This document shows positions 18,920 through 26,306 of a stretch of 64,000 bases of DNA, piece after piece (positions within the stretch are counted from its first letter, which is position 1; every line of letters starts with the position of its first letter). Origin of the DNA: Streptomyces vilmorinianum. Its GTDB lineage: Bacteria > Actinomycetota > Actinomycetes > Streptomycetales > Streptomycetaceae. Below the pieces are notes generated by a model. It was not told the origin of the DNA and did not search any database. It saw only the letters and a list, made by a program, of their open reading frames with translations. The DNA is taken from assembly GCF_005517195.1 (NCBI RefSeq), contig NZ_CP040244.1, positions 1,568,001-1,632,000 of the forward strand, read 5' to 3'. Both the position numbers and the translations under genes were made by a program.

Positions 18920-20300
18920 CCTGCTGAGGCGTGATGTTCTGGTTCAGGTGGAACAGGTTTCCCGGGTCGTACGTCCGCTTCACTTCGACGAGGCGGTCGT
19001 AATTTCCCTTGTAGTTGGCTCTGATCCGGCTCTGGTCGTCGTCGGCCATGAAGTTGATGTATCCGCCTTCCTCCGAGTGCGGGGCGGTCGCCTGGTAGTA
19101 GTCGCGCACCCAGGCGATGTTGGCCTCGTTGTCGGCGGGGTCGGGCCACATCCCGGCGATGACAGTGGCGAACGAGGCGTCCCGGTAGGCGAAGGCCGTC
19201 GCTTCCGGTGCGACTCGGTGGCAAGCGCCGTTGATGGGGTAGATGTGGACTGTCGAGTTCACGGCGGGTACGCGTGGTCCGTGCTGCAGATGTGCTTCGA
19301 TCGCGGCGTCGCTGAGCTCGGTCACGAAGTTGGCCTTCCAGTAGTGCTGGAGGCCGGGTGGTACGAGCGCGTCGAAGGCGCTGTTGAGCGCGGGGTACGG
19401 CATGGGGCCGACGTGCTCGGCGACGACCGGCGCGAAGTCGTGGAAGGGCTGGAGGGCGCGCGGTCCCTCGTCGAGCGGCCCCGCCCAACAGGACACGATC
19501 AGGATGAAGGTGTCGCCGTGCCGGTCCTCCGGGATGAACGGGAGCGGCGGGGCGATCTGGAAGGCCGGGAATCCTCCGAGTTCCTCCGGCGCCTCGGCGA
19601 TGAACTCGCGGAACGAGCGCAGTACGGTGCCGGCGTTCTCCAGTTCGTAGAGGATCGGCCCGCCGTAGATGTCCTTGACGGGGCTGAGCCGGAATTCGAG
19701 GGAGGTCACCGCGCCGAAGTTGCCACCTCCGCCTCGTAGCGCCCAGAAGAGGTCGTCGTGCTCCTTCTCGCTCGCGACGACCAGTCGGCCGTCCGCGGTC
19801 ACCACGTCGGCCGAGACCAGGTTGTCGCAGCTCAGGCCGAGTCCGCGAGCGAGGTAGCCGATGCCGCCGCCGAGGGTGAGCCCGCCGACACCGGTGGTGG
19901 AGATGATTCCGCCGGTCGTGGCGAGACCGAAAGCGTGTGTGGCCGCGTTGAAGTCACCCCAGGTGGCCCCGCCCTCCGCACGCGCGGTTCGCCGCGTGGG
20001 GTCGACGCGGACGCCACGCATGGGGGACAGATCGGCCACCACACCGTCGTCACAGGTACCGAAGCCGGGCACGCTGTGCCCGCCACCACGGACCGCCAGA
20101 TCGAGCTCGTTCTCCCGCGCGAAGTCGACCGCGGCCATGACGTCACCCGCGTTGGCGCACTGCACGACGACCGCAGGTCTCCTGTCGATCATGGCGTTGT
20201 AGACCTTGCGCGCGTCGTCGTAGGCATCGTCGCCGGGGGTGACGACCGCCCCGCGTACCCGTTCGCGCAACGCGTCGATCGAGAGCTTGCCCATGGCCAT
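18891..20300 (-). CDS. FAD-linked oxidoreductase (PCMH/BBE-like)
   Basis: The 469-residue protein has an FAD-binding PCMH domain. VRGGGHSVPGF carries His75, the residue that covalently binds FAD in this family, and the pyrophosphate loop is TTGVGGLTLGGGIGYLARG (about 135-153). A substrate domain follows, with a C-terminal BBE segment (YKGNYDRLVEVKRTYDPGN...HLNQNI). The position just before GVGG where bicovalent members have Cys is not Cys here, so single covalent attachment is predicted. Such enzymes oxidise alcohols, sugars or secondary metabolites using O2. No export signal is evident. The start at 20300 is chosen for the GAGGAGC site 6 nt upstream. It is intact although remnants flank it on both sides. 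Confidence 0.9.
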   Translation of the reverse strand: MAMGKLSIDALRERVRGAVVTPGDDAYDDARKVYNAMIDRRPAVVVQCANAGDVMAAVDFARENELDLAVRGGGHSVPGFGTCDDGVVADLSPMRGVRVDPTRRTARAEGGATWGDFNAATHAFGLATTGGIISTTGVGGLTLGGGIGYLARGLGLSCDNLVSADVVTADGRLVVASEKEHDDLFWALRGGGGNFGAVTSLEFRLSPVKDIYGGPILYELENAGTVLRSFREFIAEAPEELGGFPAFQIAPPLPFIPEDRHGDTFILIVSCWAGPLDEGPRALQPFHDFAPVVAEHVGPMPYPALNSAFDALVPPGLQHYWKANFVTELSDAAIEAHLQHGPRVPAVNSTVHIYPINGACHRVAPEATAFAYRDASFATVIAGMWPDPADNEANIAWVRDYYQATAPHSEEGGYINFMADDDQSRIRANYKGNYDRLVEVKRTYDPGNLFHLNQNITPQQVMTAGGSPR

Positions 20301-20494
20301 CGCTCCTCGTGCCCTTACCCTCACCAGCTCCGCTCGGAAGGCGCCGCGCCTGTGGTGGCGCCCGGGTGTGACATCCCCCGAGGGCCCCGTTGCCCGCCTA
20401 TCACAGGAGTGGGCCTGATTTCACGCTACGCCGATGGTGCGGGGTCTCAACCCGAAATGGTCGAGGGGTGGTTGCCGCCTGTCGGTGAGGAGAT

Positions 20495-20640
20495 TTCACA
20501 TGCCCGGGGTCGTCCTCGCCGGACTGCCGCTCGTCACCATGGCCCAGATGGGCCTTCTCGTCGGCATCGGCGTCCTGCCTCGACACCTTCCTCGTCCGTA
20601 CGGTCCTGGTGCCGGCGCCGGCGTGCGGCGCCCCGGGGAG
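20495..20640 (+). pseudogene. MMPL transporter C-terminal fragment
   Basis: GVVLAGLPLVTMAQMGLLVG...IGVL is followed, one base out of frame, by DTFLVRTVLVPA. That is the signature of the last transmembrane helices of MMPL/RND-type lipid exporters. Nothing of the preceding 600 or more residues remains. The rest of 20301-20929 shows no gene and presumably includes the promoter of the secreted protein at 20930. Confidence 0.6.
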
Positions 20641-20929
20641 GGAACGAAGGAGTGCCGAATCGGTTCGGCCGTAAACATCGTCAGTAGAGCGAACCGGAAC
20701 CGATGAATCAGCGATCAAGATGATTCTGGGCCGACATATTTCCGGTTTTCCCGTCCCTTGGCGTGTTCCCGTCGGCTATGTTGCTCCGGGCGCGCGGGGA
20801 GGCGCGCGACGGTAGGTCATGCGCCTACCCGTGTGAACGACCCGCAGGTGGGGTCGGCCCGAGCACGGCTCGGTCCCGGAGCGGGACCGAGGTGTCGGAT
20901 CGCCGCAGCCGCGGCGGGGAGGATCGGGA

Positions 20930-21418
20930 ATGCAGATCACGACGGGGCGGGCGAACCGCCGCCTTCTTTCGGTGGCGGGAACGCTCGCGGTTTCCGCCGC
21001 GACCCTGCTCTCCAGCGGCGGAGCGGCCAGTGCCGCTCCGGCTACTGAGACCGCGTCGGTGGGGATTCAGAGCGCGACACTGGGTCAGACCTGCGTCGGG
21101 CCTTCCTACAACCGCAAGTTCGCCTTCACCATCACCTCGACGACCGGCGTGCCGGCCGGCAGCACCTGGAAGGTCACTGTCAGCAAGCCCGGCTACCAGG
21201 GGCTCCAGGTCAGCTCCGACTCAGGCTATGTGCCGAGCGCGACGGGCACCACACAGGTGGTCAATCTGTCCGCTCCCAGCGGCATTCCGGCCGGGACGAC
21301 GGTCACACTCACGCCGACCTACTACCTCATCCCCACCAGCGGCTACAACACGCTGACGCTGTCCGGCTACGGCGGCTCCACCAGCAAGGCCATGAACTGG
21401 TACAACCGCCCCTGCTGA
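20930..21418 (+). CDS. Small secreted protein of unknown function
   Basis: This 162-residue protein starts 6 nt after a GGGGAGGATC site. Residues 1-36 form a signal peptide (RRLL, hydrophobic stretch, ASAAPA). The mature part is rich in Ser, Thr, Gly and Tyr, with alternating beta strands (FAFTITSTTGVPAGSTWKV, TVTLTPTYYLIPTSGY). Two cysteines, in QTCVGP and the terminal RPC, probably form one disulphide, giving a small Ig-like or beta-sandwich fold. Streptomyces secretes many such proteins; no enzymatic motif is visible. A strong terminator follows at 21437. Confidence 0.75.
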   Translation: MQITTGRANRRLLSVAGTLAVSAATLLSSGGAASAAPATETASVGIQSATLGQTCVGPSYNRKFAFTITSTTGVPAGSTWKVTVSKPGYQGLQVSSDSGYVPSATGTTQVVNLSAPSGIPAGTTVTLTPTYYLIPTSGYNTLTLSGYGGSTSKAMNWYNRPC

Positions 21419-21436
21419 TCCCCGGCACCTGAGCGG

Positions 21437-21464
21437 AGGCCACGGCGCATCGCGTGCCGTGGCC
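21437..21464 (+). terminator. Hairpin terminator after secreted protein
   Basis: The perfect 10-bp stem AGGCCACGGC/GCCGTGGCCT with an 8-nt loop lies 18 nt after the stop codon. It lacks a strong U tract, as is common in Streptomyces. Confidence 0.8.
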
Positions 21465-21524
21465 TTCATGGTCGTCCGCGGCTTGGCTGTCGTGGTCAGT
21501 GGGCCCGGACGCTCGTGAGGGAGG

Positions 21525-21570
21525 CGGCTGACCCCGCCGACCTCGGAGCCGGGGTCGGCGGGGTCAGCCG
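21525..21570. terminator. 18-bp perfect palindromic terminator
   Basis: The arms CGGCTGACCCCGCCGACC and their exact complement are separated by 10 nt. The right arm contains the stop codon of the minus-strand membrane-protein gene. It probably ends transcription from both sides. Confidence 0.8.
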
Positions 21571-21910
21571 CCGGGGCACTCGCTGTTGTCGTCGCTGCTG
21601 CGACACTGGTGGATCGGCTGGGGTGGAAGCGGGTTTTCCTCCGGGTAGGTGGCCGTGTACGCGGCGCCCGTCATCACCAGCGTCAGTACGACGAGCAGCG
21701 CGCAGGCCACGCCGTGCGCGGCCGCGGCGAACGGAGCGCGCAGCCGATGAAAGCCAAGGCGGTCAGCGCGGAGACGGAACACAGGAGGCCGAGGAAGGTG
21801 AACACCCCGGTGGTGAGAGGCACACCCTGCCATTGGGGATATGAGCCACCGCCGCCCATGGGAAAGCCGAACTCCGCGAGGGCGGCGAAGAGAAGGCCGA
21901 CGTACAGCAC
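21564..21910 (-). pseudogene. Small multi-pass membrane protein with one frameshift
   Basis: The first frame gives MLYVGLLFAALAEFGFPMGG, a second helix VFTFLGLLCSVSALTALAFI and GCALR. The second frame continues with a helix VACALLVVLTLVMTGAAYTA and an acidic, Cys-containing tail (HQCRSSDDNSECPGG). Adding one G at about 21736 joins them into a roughly 115-residue protein with at least three membrane helices. I do not recognise a family. The gene may be real with a sequencing deletion, or recently broken. Its start abuts an IS982-like remnant. Confidence 0.5.
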
Positions 21911-22367
21911 CGCGGCTGCACCTCGTGTGCACCCTCCACGGGCTGCCCGTAGCGTTCGCTCTGACCGGCGCGAAAGCCGACGAACGCCAGACCCTTCTCG
22001 GCATCCTCGACGCCGAGTCCGACCTCGTTGGCTCCACCCAGAGCAGACGCAGATCAGCGACCGCCACTACTACGGCGCCGCGTTCGAACGTGAACTCACG
22101 CAGTGGGGAATCCGACTGCTGCCGCCGGCCCGCAAGGGCGAGCCCGCGCGGGCCGGGTCCGAGCTGTTCAGGTCGCTACGGCAGACCATCGAGTCGGTCA
22201 ACCAGACCTTCAAAGCCCAACTCGATCTCGAATGCCACCAGGGCTGTATCCCCGGCGGTGTGATGGTCCGCGTCCTGCAGCGCGTCCTCGCACTCACGGC
22301 CGGGATCTGGCACAACGACCACACAGGTCAGCCCGTCATGCGCTCGCTGACCGCATACGACCACTAA
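21911..22367 (+). mobile_element. IS982-like transposase, C-terminal half, frameshifted
   Basis: The fragment begins abruptly with LHLVCTLHGLPVAFALTGAK and ADERQTLLGIL. It breaks at about 22040 and continues YYGAAFERELTQWGIRLLPP, then SLRQTIESVNQTFKAQLDLE and the family's C-terminus LALTAGIWHNDHTGQPVMRS with SLTAYDH-stop. The N-terminal part with the first DDE residue is absent, so it cannot transpose. No terminal inverted repeat could be identified. Confidence 0.75.
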
Positions 22368-22385
22368 CTCCTCGGATCATTCACC

Positions 22386-22682
22386 TTAGGTGACAGGAGC
22401 CGACGACGGCCTCAGGCCGAGTGGACGTTCGGCGAATGCCATCTCCGAGTCGACCTCGTAGCAGACGTTGATGCTCGAGTCCCCGAGAGTTGTGTCGGCG
22501 AAGCGCTGGACGTCTTCAACGGATTTTGTCTCCCAGAGGCACGTCACGGCGGATCCGTCGACGTGCGGGTAGAACTGCAGCACCCGGGAGCCGTCGGGCG
22601 CTCCGATGCCGTCGATAAGGGCCTGGCCACGGGGAAACGCTGTCTCCGGGTTCAAGATCTTGTGCTGGACCACGACGTACAT
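22386..22682 (-). CDS. Conserved hypothetical protein (98 aa), dimeric alpha/beta-barrel-like
   Basis: The ATG at 22682 follows GAGGAGGGCCCC, an ideal ribosome site; longer upstream frames lack one. The protein has a beta-alpha-beta pattern (MYVVVQHKILNPETAF, then SRVLQFYPHVDGSAVTCLWE, then SVEDVQRFADTTLGD) and ends at conserved-looking DSEMAFAERPLGL. This resembles small ferredoxin-like-fold proteins of the DUF4242 type, but I cannot name the family firmly. It lies intact between two transposase remnants, so it may have been carried or trapped by IS activity. Confidence 0.65.
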   Translation of the reverse strand: MYVVVQHKILNPETAFPRGQALIDGIGAPDGSRVLQFYPHVDGSAVTCLWETKSVEDVQRFADTTLGDSSINVCYEVDSEMAFAERPLGLRPSSAPVT

Positions 22683-22817
22683 GGGGCCCTCCTCGTTTGG
22701 TGTCGTGTCGTTCGACGATTCGACGCTAGGCGTGCGGAGGTGGACGCCGCGTCGCGCATGGTCACCAAATCCATTGTGGACTGGGATGGTCATTCCTGGC
22801 CACGCAGCTCAGACCGG

Positions 22818-22953
22818 CTCGAACGCCACCAGGGCGGCACCCCCGGCGGTGTCATCGTCCGCGTCCTCAGCGCGTCCTCGCACTCGCCGCCGGGATCTGG
22901 CACAACGACCACACTGGCCAGCCCGTCATGCGCTCACTGACCGCCTACGATCG
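22818..22953 (+). mobile_element. Second IS982-like transposase 3' end remnant
   Basis: About 45 codons repeat the end of the element at 21911: LERHQGGTPGGVIVRVL, then after a one-base shift IWHNDHTGQPVMRSLTAYD. Nucleotide similarity to 22230-22360 is obvious by eye. The two copies bracket the 98-residue gene in direct orientation. Confidence 0.7.
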
Positions 22954-22954
22954 C

Positions 22955-23042
22955 CCCGGCCGAGTCCGCCGGCCTCACCGCCGCCCTGGCTGTCGCAATC
23001 CCGCGAAGCTCGTCCTGGCCATCGGCGGCGCCGCTCCGTAGC
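22955..23042 (+). pseudogene. Possible membrane-protein fragment (GAP/LysE-like)
   Basis: Two frames read AGLTAALAV and NPAKLVLAIGGAAP-stop, resembling the NPKNLVLAI segment of GAP or LysE-type transporters. It is very short and offered tentatively. 23043-23430 shows nothing recognisable. Confidence 0.2.
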
Positions 23043-23437
23043 CTCCAGCACCACGTCTACCGACAGCGGGACTGTTCAGCGGCCGTCCGATCTCAGGCGC
23101 CTGAGCCTCAGCTTCCTGCATAGGGAGGCCGCAGGTGAGGAGGTCGAGGGGCAGAGACGGAAGGCCATAGCGCTACAGAAGGTAACTCCGGACTGTTGGC
23201 GAAGACGGGCATGGGGGATGGGAACTCGGACAGCAGCATTGCCGTGATCCGGGGCGACAGCGCGGGGAGCAAGTCCTGAACTTCGCGGGTGTGGCAGGAG
23301 CGCGGGAGGAAGGGGGCCGGTGTGGCGAACGCCCAACGACCCCCGATCGAGTGGGATCGAAGGGGGACGCAGCCGGATGGAATCGGATGGATATGTCCGG
23401 CTCTTCGGCATCGTCGCAGGTGAGACGCGTCACTGAA

Positions 23438-23465
23438 ATGGGTTCGAGTCCCACCCGCCCCACCA
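23438..23465 (+). other. tRNA 3'-end-like sequence (T-arm plus CCA), possible att core
   Basis: GGGTTCGAGTCCCAC followed by CCGCCCCACCA has the T-stem/loop and acceptor 3' strand of a tRNA, including CCA. No matching D-arm, anticodon arm or 5' acceptor strand (expected to begin GGGGCGG) was found upstream, so it is not a whole tRNA. Integrative elements leave such 3' tRNA copies at attachment sites. Adjacent remnants and the direct repeat TGTTTGGAC (23574 and 23585) fit a former integration site. Confidence 0.5.
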
Positions 23466-23481
23466 GCTCATGGTGAAGCAG

Positions 23482-23520
23482 AATCGTTCTGACCGGGCAC
23501 TTTGCCTGGTCGGACGATTC
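23482..23520. terminator. Imperfect long hairpin after the tRNA-like sequence
   Basis: AATCGTTCTGACCGGGCA pairs with TGCCTGGTCGGACGATT across a 3-nt loop with few mismatches. It lies 17 nt past the CCA end, the usual place for a tRNA terminator. Confidence 0.55.
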
Positions 23521-24019
23521 CGACCGTGAGCATGAAGGATCCTGGCGACCCGTCCAGAGCAGGACATCACACCTGTTTGGACAATGTTTGGACGCGGGTC
23601 ACGCGGCGCGTGTGATTCCCTCGTCCGGCCCATCGGCGGCCGTGTCCCGCGTCACATTCGGCGTTCCAGCCGCGTCCCCTGCCCTTGCCGACTGGTGGCA
23701 CCCCGCCGCCCCGGCCGACAGTGCCAACGCCGAAGCGCCGGCCACGGAGCCCCGTCCCGCCGCGAAGCGCCGCCCGCGAAACCGCGCCTCCGACAAGAAG
23801 CCCCGCCCGAAGGCCACCACTCCATGACCAGAACCGACGCAGGGGCGCGGCCGCGGCCCGCGCCACGCCCCTGCGGAGACCCATGAACGACAACACCGGA
23901 GCCATCGCACGCCAACGCCACTACCTGAGCCTGCGCGACCTCCCGATCTTCGAGAGTGACATCGGCCAGTTCGAGTTCCCCGCGTACGGCAGCGCAGCTT
24001 GTGCTCCACAGGGTGAACG
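23521..24019. other. Region of short unrecognised coding scraps
   Basis: Plus-strand frames include a stretch around 23640-23827 rich in Ala, Pro, Arg and Lys (ADWWHPAAPADSANAEAP... AKRRPRNRASDKKPRP). Another at 23884 starts MNDNTGAIARQRHYLSLRDL and runs into the 3' end of the AraC-type gene at about 24000, where it loses character. Neither has a recognisable family. They look like pieces of an integrative element. Confidence 0.35.
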
Positions 24020-24904
24020 TCACCCACGCGCCCGTGGTGAGGGCGGGAGCTGGCGTGTCTCGCCGGCGTCGTGCCCCGCCCACGCGATGTCGTCCACCGC
24101 CAGCCCAGGGTCGCCGGCCATCGTCGAGGGAGTCGTTCCCGTGAACGCCAGGAACTCCCGGTGAAGATGGGACTGGTCGGCGTAACCGCATTCCGTCGCA
24201 ACGTCTGCCGCGCTCCAGCCCGCGGTCAAACGCTGGGCGGCGTGGCGGAAGCGGACCAGTGTCGCGGCGCGCTTGGGAGGCAGGCCGATCTGCGACCGGA
24301 ACCGGGACCACAGGCGCCTGCGGCTCCAGCCGACCTCGGCTGCCAGTTCCTCGATCCTGACTCGGCCGCGGCTCACGAGGATCCGGTCCCAGGCCCGGAC
24401 CACCTCCGGGTCCACCGACGGCCCCGTCCCGTGGCGACGGGCGAGGAAGGCGTCCGTCAACGCGAAACGGTCCTCCCAGGACGGGGCCTGGCCCAATTGC
24501 TCCCGCAGCCGTGCCGCGTCCCGGCCCCACAGGTCGTCGAGGGCGACCACGGTACGTTCCAGCTCCGCCGGGCAGACACCCAGCACGGCGTGCGTGACCA
24601 ACGGGGAGAGGTGCACCTCCACACACGTGATGTTCTCGCCCCGCATACGCACCGCACCGGGTGCGAGCCCGGCGACGAGACTTCCGCGCTGTTGCCGGCC
24701 TGCGGCGTCGCCCACGACGAGCGGACCGCCGCCGAACTCGACGACGAGGGTGAGGGCCGGGTGAGGGATCACCGGCAGGTCGACCGGGCCCGTGCCCCGA
24801 TCGCGGAATCCGGCCAGGCTGACGCCGGCTGTCCGGCCGTGCCGTGATGGCCTCGCAACCTCCCACCCGGCCACAGCCTCACGCTCACCCACAGCGGATC
24901 GCAT
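24020..24904 (-). CDS. AraC-family transcriptional regulator
   Basis: The protein has about 294 residues. The N-terminal two-thirds is a cupin-like sensor region (HPALTLVVEFGGGPLVVG). The C-terminal AraC DNA-binding domain contains both HTHs: IEELAAEVGWSRRRLWSRF and VATECGYADQSHLHREF, followed by the usual FTGTTPS. The architecture, with sensor first and HTH last, is standard for one-component activators. ATG at 24904 directly follows a GTG at 24907 that could also serve; no strong ribosome site separates them. It is divergent from the SnoaL-like gene at 24980 with a 75-bp gap, so that gene is its likely target. Confidence 0.85.
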   Translation of the reverse strand: MRSAVGEREAVAGWEVARPSRHGRTAGVSLAGFRDRGTGPVDLPVIPHPALTLVVEFGGGPLVVGDAAGRQQRGSLVAGLAPGAVRMRGENITCVEVHLSPLVTHAVLGVCPAELERTVVALDDLWGRDAARLREQLGQAPSWEDRFALTDAFLARRHGTGPSVDPEVVRAWDRILVSRGRVRIEELAAEVGWSRRRLWSRFRSQIGLPPKRAATLVRFRHAAQRLTAGWSAADVATECGYADQSHLHREFLAFTGTTPSTMAGDPGLAVDDIAWAGHDAGETRQLPPSPRARG

Positions 24905-24979
24905 CACCCCATGCTACGAGGAGACCGATCGGAACATTTGTCCAAGACGCCGGCGCGCGCCGACGGCCACAGTGGACTC

Positions 24980-25396
24980 ATGAGCAGCCTCATCATCCAG
25001 AACGCCTTCCAGGCGTTCGCCAGTTATGACCCCGACCGGATCTCCGCGGTCCTCACCGAGGACGCCGAATGGCTTTCGCCCCCCGGGAACGCCGTCGCCG
25101 TCACGCTCGGGGCGACGCATCACATGATCGGCAGGAAGGCGATCGTGCACTTCTTCGCCGAGGGCTTCCCCCGTCTGTTCGTGCGCGACGTCGCCGTCAC
25201 CTTCCATGGGATCCACGCCGACAGCGAGCGAGGGGTCGCGGAGGCGAGCGTGACGGCAACGCTCGCCAACGGGAACCAGTACGGCAACGACTACTGCTTC
25301 GTCCTCGAATTCCGGGACGAGCTGATCCACCGGGTCCGCGAGTACGTGGACACAGCCCGCGGGCACCGCATGATCTTCGCCGAAATCCGCCAGTAG
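24980..25396 (+). CDS. SnoaL-like (NTF2 superfamily) protein
   Basis: This 138-residue protein matches the cone-shaped NTF2 fold used by SnoaL cyclases and many small-molecule isomerases: MSSLIIQNAFQAFASYDPDR, then LTEDAEWLSPPG, then GRKAIVHFFAEGFPRLF, and a final YCFVLEFRDELIHRVREYVD. ATG at 24980 is preferred because upstream frame residues are atypical. Probably cytoplasmic. The substrate is unknown. The neighbouring divergent AraC regulator suggests inducible expression. Confidence 0.75.
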   Translation: MSSLIIQNAFQAFASYDPDRISAVLTEDAEWLSPPGNAVAVTLGATHHMIGRKAIVHFFAEGFPRLFVRDVAVTFHGIHADSERGVAEASVTATLANGNQYGNDYCFVLEFRDELIHRVREYVDTARGHRMIFAEIRQ

Positions 25397-25558
25397 CCAG
25401 CCCCGGGCCAGCGGTGAACCAGTCGGCCCCGACGGGCGGCAGGCCTGAGCCGACGAGCCCGCAGCGCATGACCAGCGGGCCACCCACCTCAAGTCGTATT
25501 ACGCGGGGGTGCCTTGCATCTTCGACCACCGAGTGGGCAGGCCCAGGTGCCACGCGTT

Positions 25559-25591
25559 TCCGGGCCCCCGTCCGGGCCCCCGTCCGGGCCC
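25559..25591. repeat. 12-bp tandem repeat TCCGGGCCCCCG
   Basis: There are two perfect copies and a 9-bp third copy, in the gap between two SnoaL-like genes. It has no coding role that I can see; the remaining gap sequence (25397-25623) holds no gene. Confidence 0.8.
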
Positions 25592-25623
25592 ATGCCTCGG
25601 CCCCCGGCCGGGTCAGCGGTGGA

Positions 25624-26049
25624 TCAGGCCTCGGGCAGCAGGCCGAGTTGGTCCAGGAAGCCCATCTGATCGAAGTACAACCGGTAACTCACGATCCTGC
25701 CGTCCCGCACAGTCGCGAGGTCGGTCCCGCGAATGCTGACCTCCTTGCCCGTGGCCGGCAGCGTCTCGCCGGTGGGGAGCAGGATCGGGCCCGTGTTCCG
25801 GCCGCTGAAGACGCCCTCGTCGATCGCGGTGTCACCGATCTCGTACGTGTTCATGGGGGTGTACGAGCCCACCGGCACGGCGTCGGTCATCATGCGCCAG
25901 TACGCGACGATCGCCTCCCGTCCCCGTACCTCTCCCGCGTCCGGGGTGAAGGCGACGGCGTCCTCGGCGTAGAGATTGGCGACCGTGTCCAGGTCCGAAT
26001 GGGTCACCGCCTCGGTGAGGCGGTCCATCACCGTGCGCGCCTCTCCCAT
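25624..26049 (-). CDS. SnoaL-like / nuclear transport factor 2 family protein
   Basis: This 141-residue protein has the polyketide-cyclase-like pattern VTHSDLDTVANLYAEDAVAF, GREAIVAYWRMMTDAVP and DLATVRDGRIVSYRLYFDQM, which closes the NTF2 barrel. The ATG follows a CGGAGGTGGATC site. No catalytic residue can be assigned with certainty. It is a paralogue-level relative of the gene at 24980 but on the other strand. 26050-26306 upstream contains no recognisable gene. Confidence 0.75.
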   Translation of the reverse strand: MGEARTVMDRLTEAVTHSDLDTVANLYAEDAVAFTPDAGEVRGREAIVAYWRMMTDAVPVGSYTPMNTYEIGDTAIDEGVFSGRNTGPILLPTGETLPATGKEVSIRGTDLATVRDGRIVSYRLYFDQMGFLDQLGLLPEA

Positions 26050-26306
26050 GATCCACCTCCGTGGTCCGGTCTCCTCATTCTCTCATCGGGGAGCCGTGTC
26101 CGAGAGCCGACGGCCGCCCAGATGGGCCGAGGCCCGTCAACGCTCCCGCCCGCGCAGTGGTGCATCAAGAAGTGGACCGCCAAGAGGCCGTGTGAACCTT
26201 CGTGGGGCCTCCTCACCGAGGCCCGCGCCGCGGCCCGCCCGCACGGGTGAGTCAGACGTACGCCGGAGCGCTCAGCCTGGTCGTCCCACCCGCGCGAGCG
26301 CCGCTG

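Noticed and set aside
18891..20300. Bicovalent FAD attachment in the BBE-like oxidase through the Cys of GLSCDNL
   Set aside because: That Cys lies too far past the FAD-linking His; the usual Cys position just before the GVGG loop is not Cys, so only His attachment is proposed.
23430..23633. Minus-strand frame ending WWGGWDSNP
   Set aside because: This peptide is the reverse-strand reading of a tRNA T-arm/acceptor sequence, a well-known false gene.
26090..26250. Plus-strand scrap ending ALLTEARAAARPHG-like sequence upstream of the VWA gene stop
   Set aside because: Too short, no start with ribosome site and no recognisable family; left unannotated.
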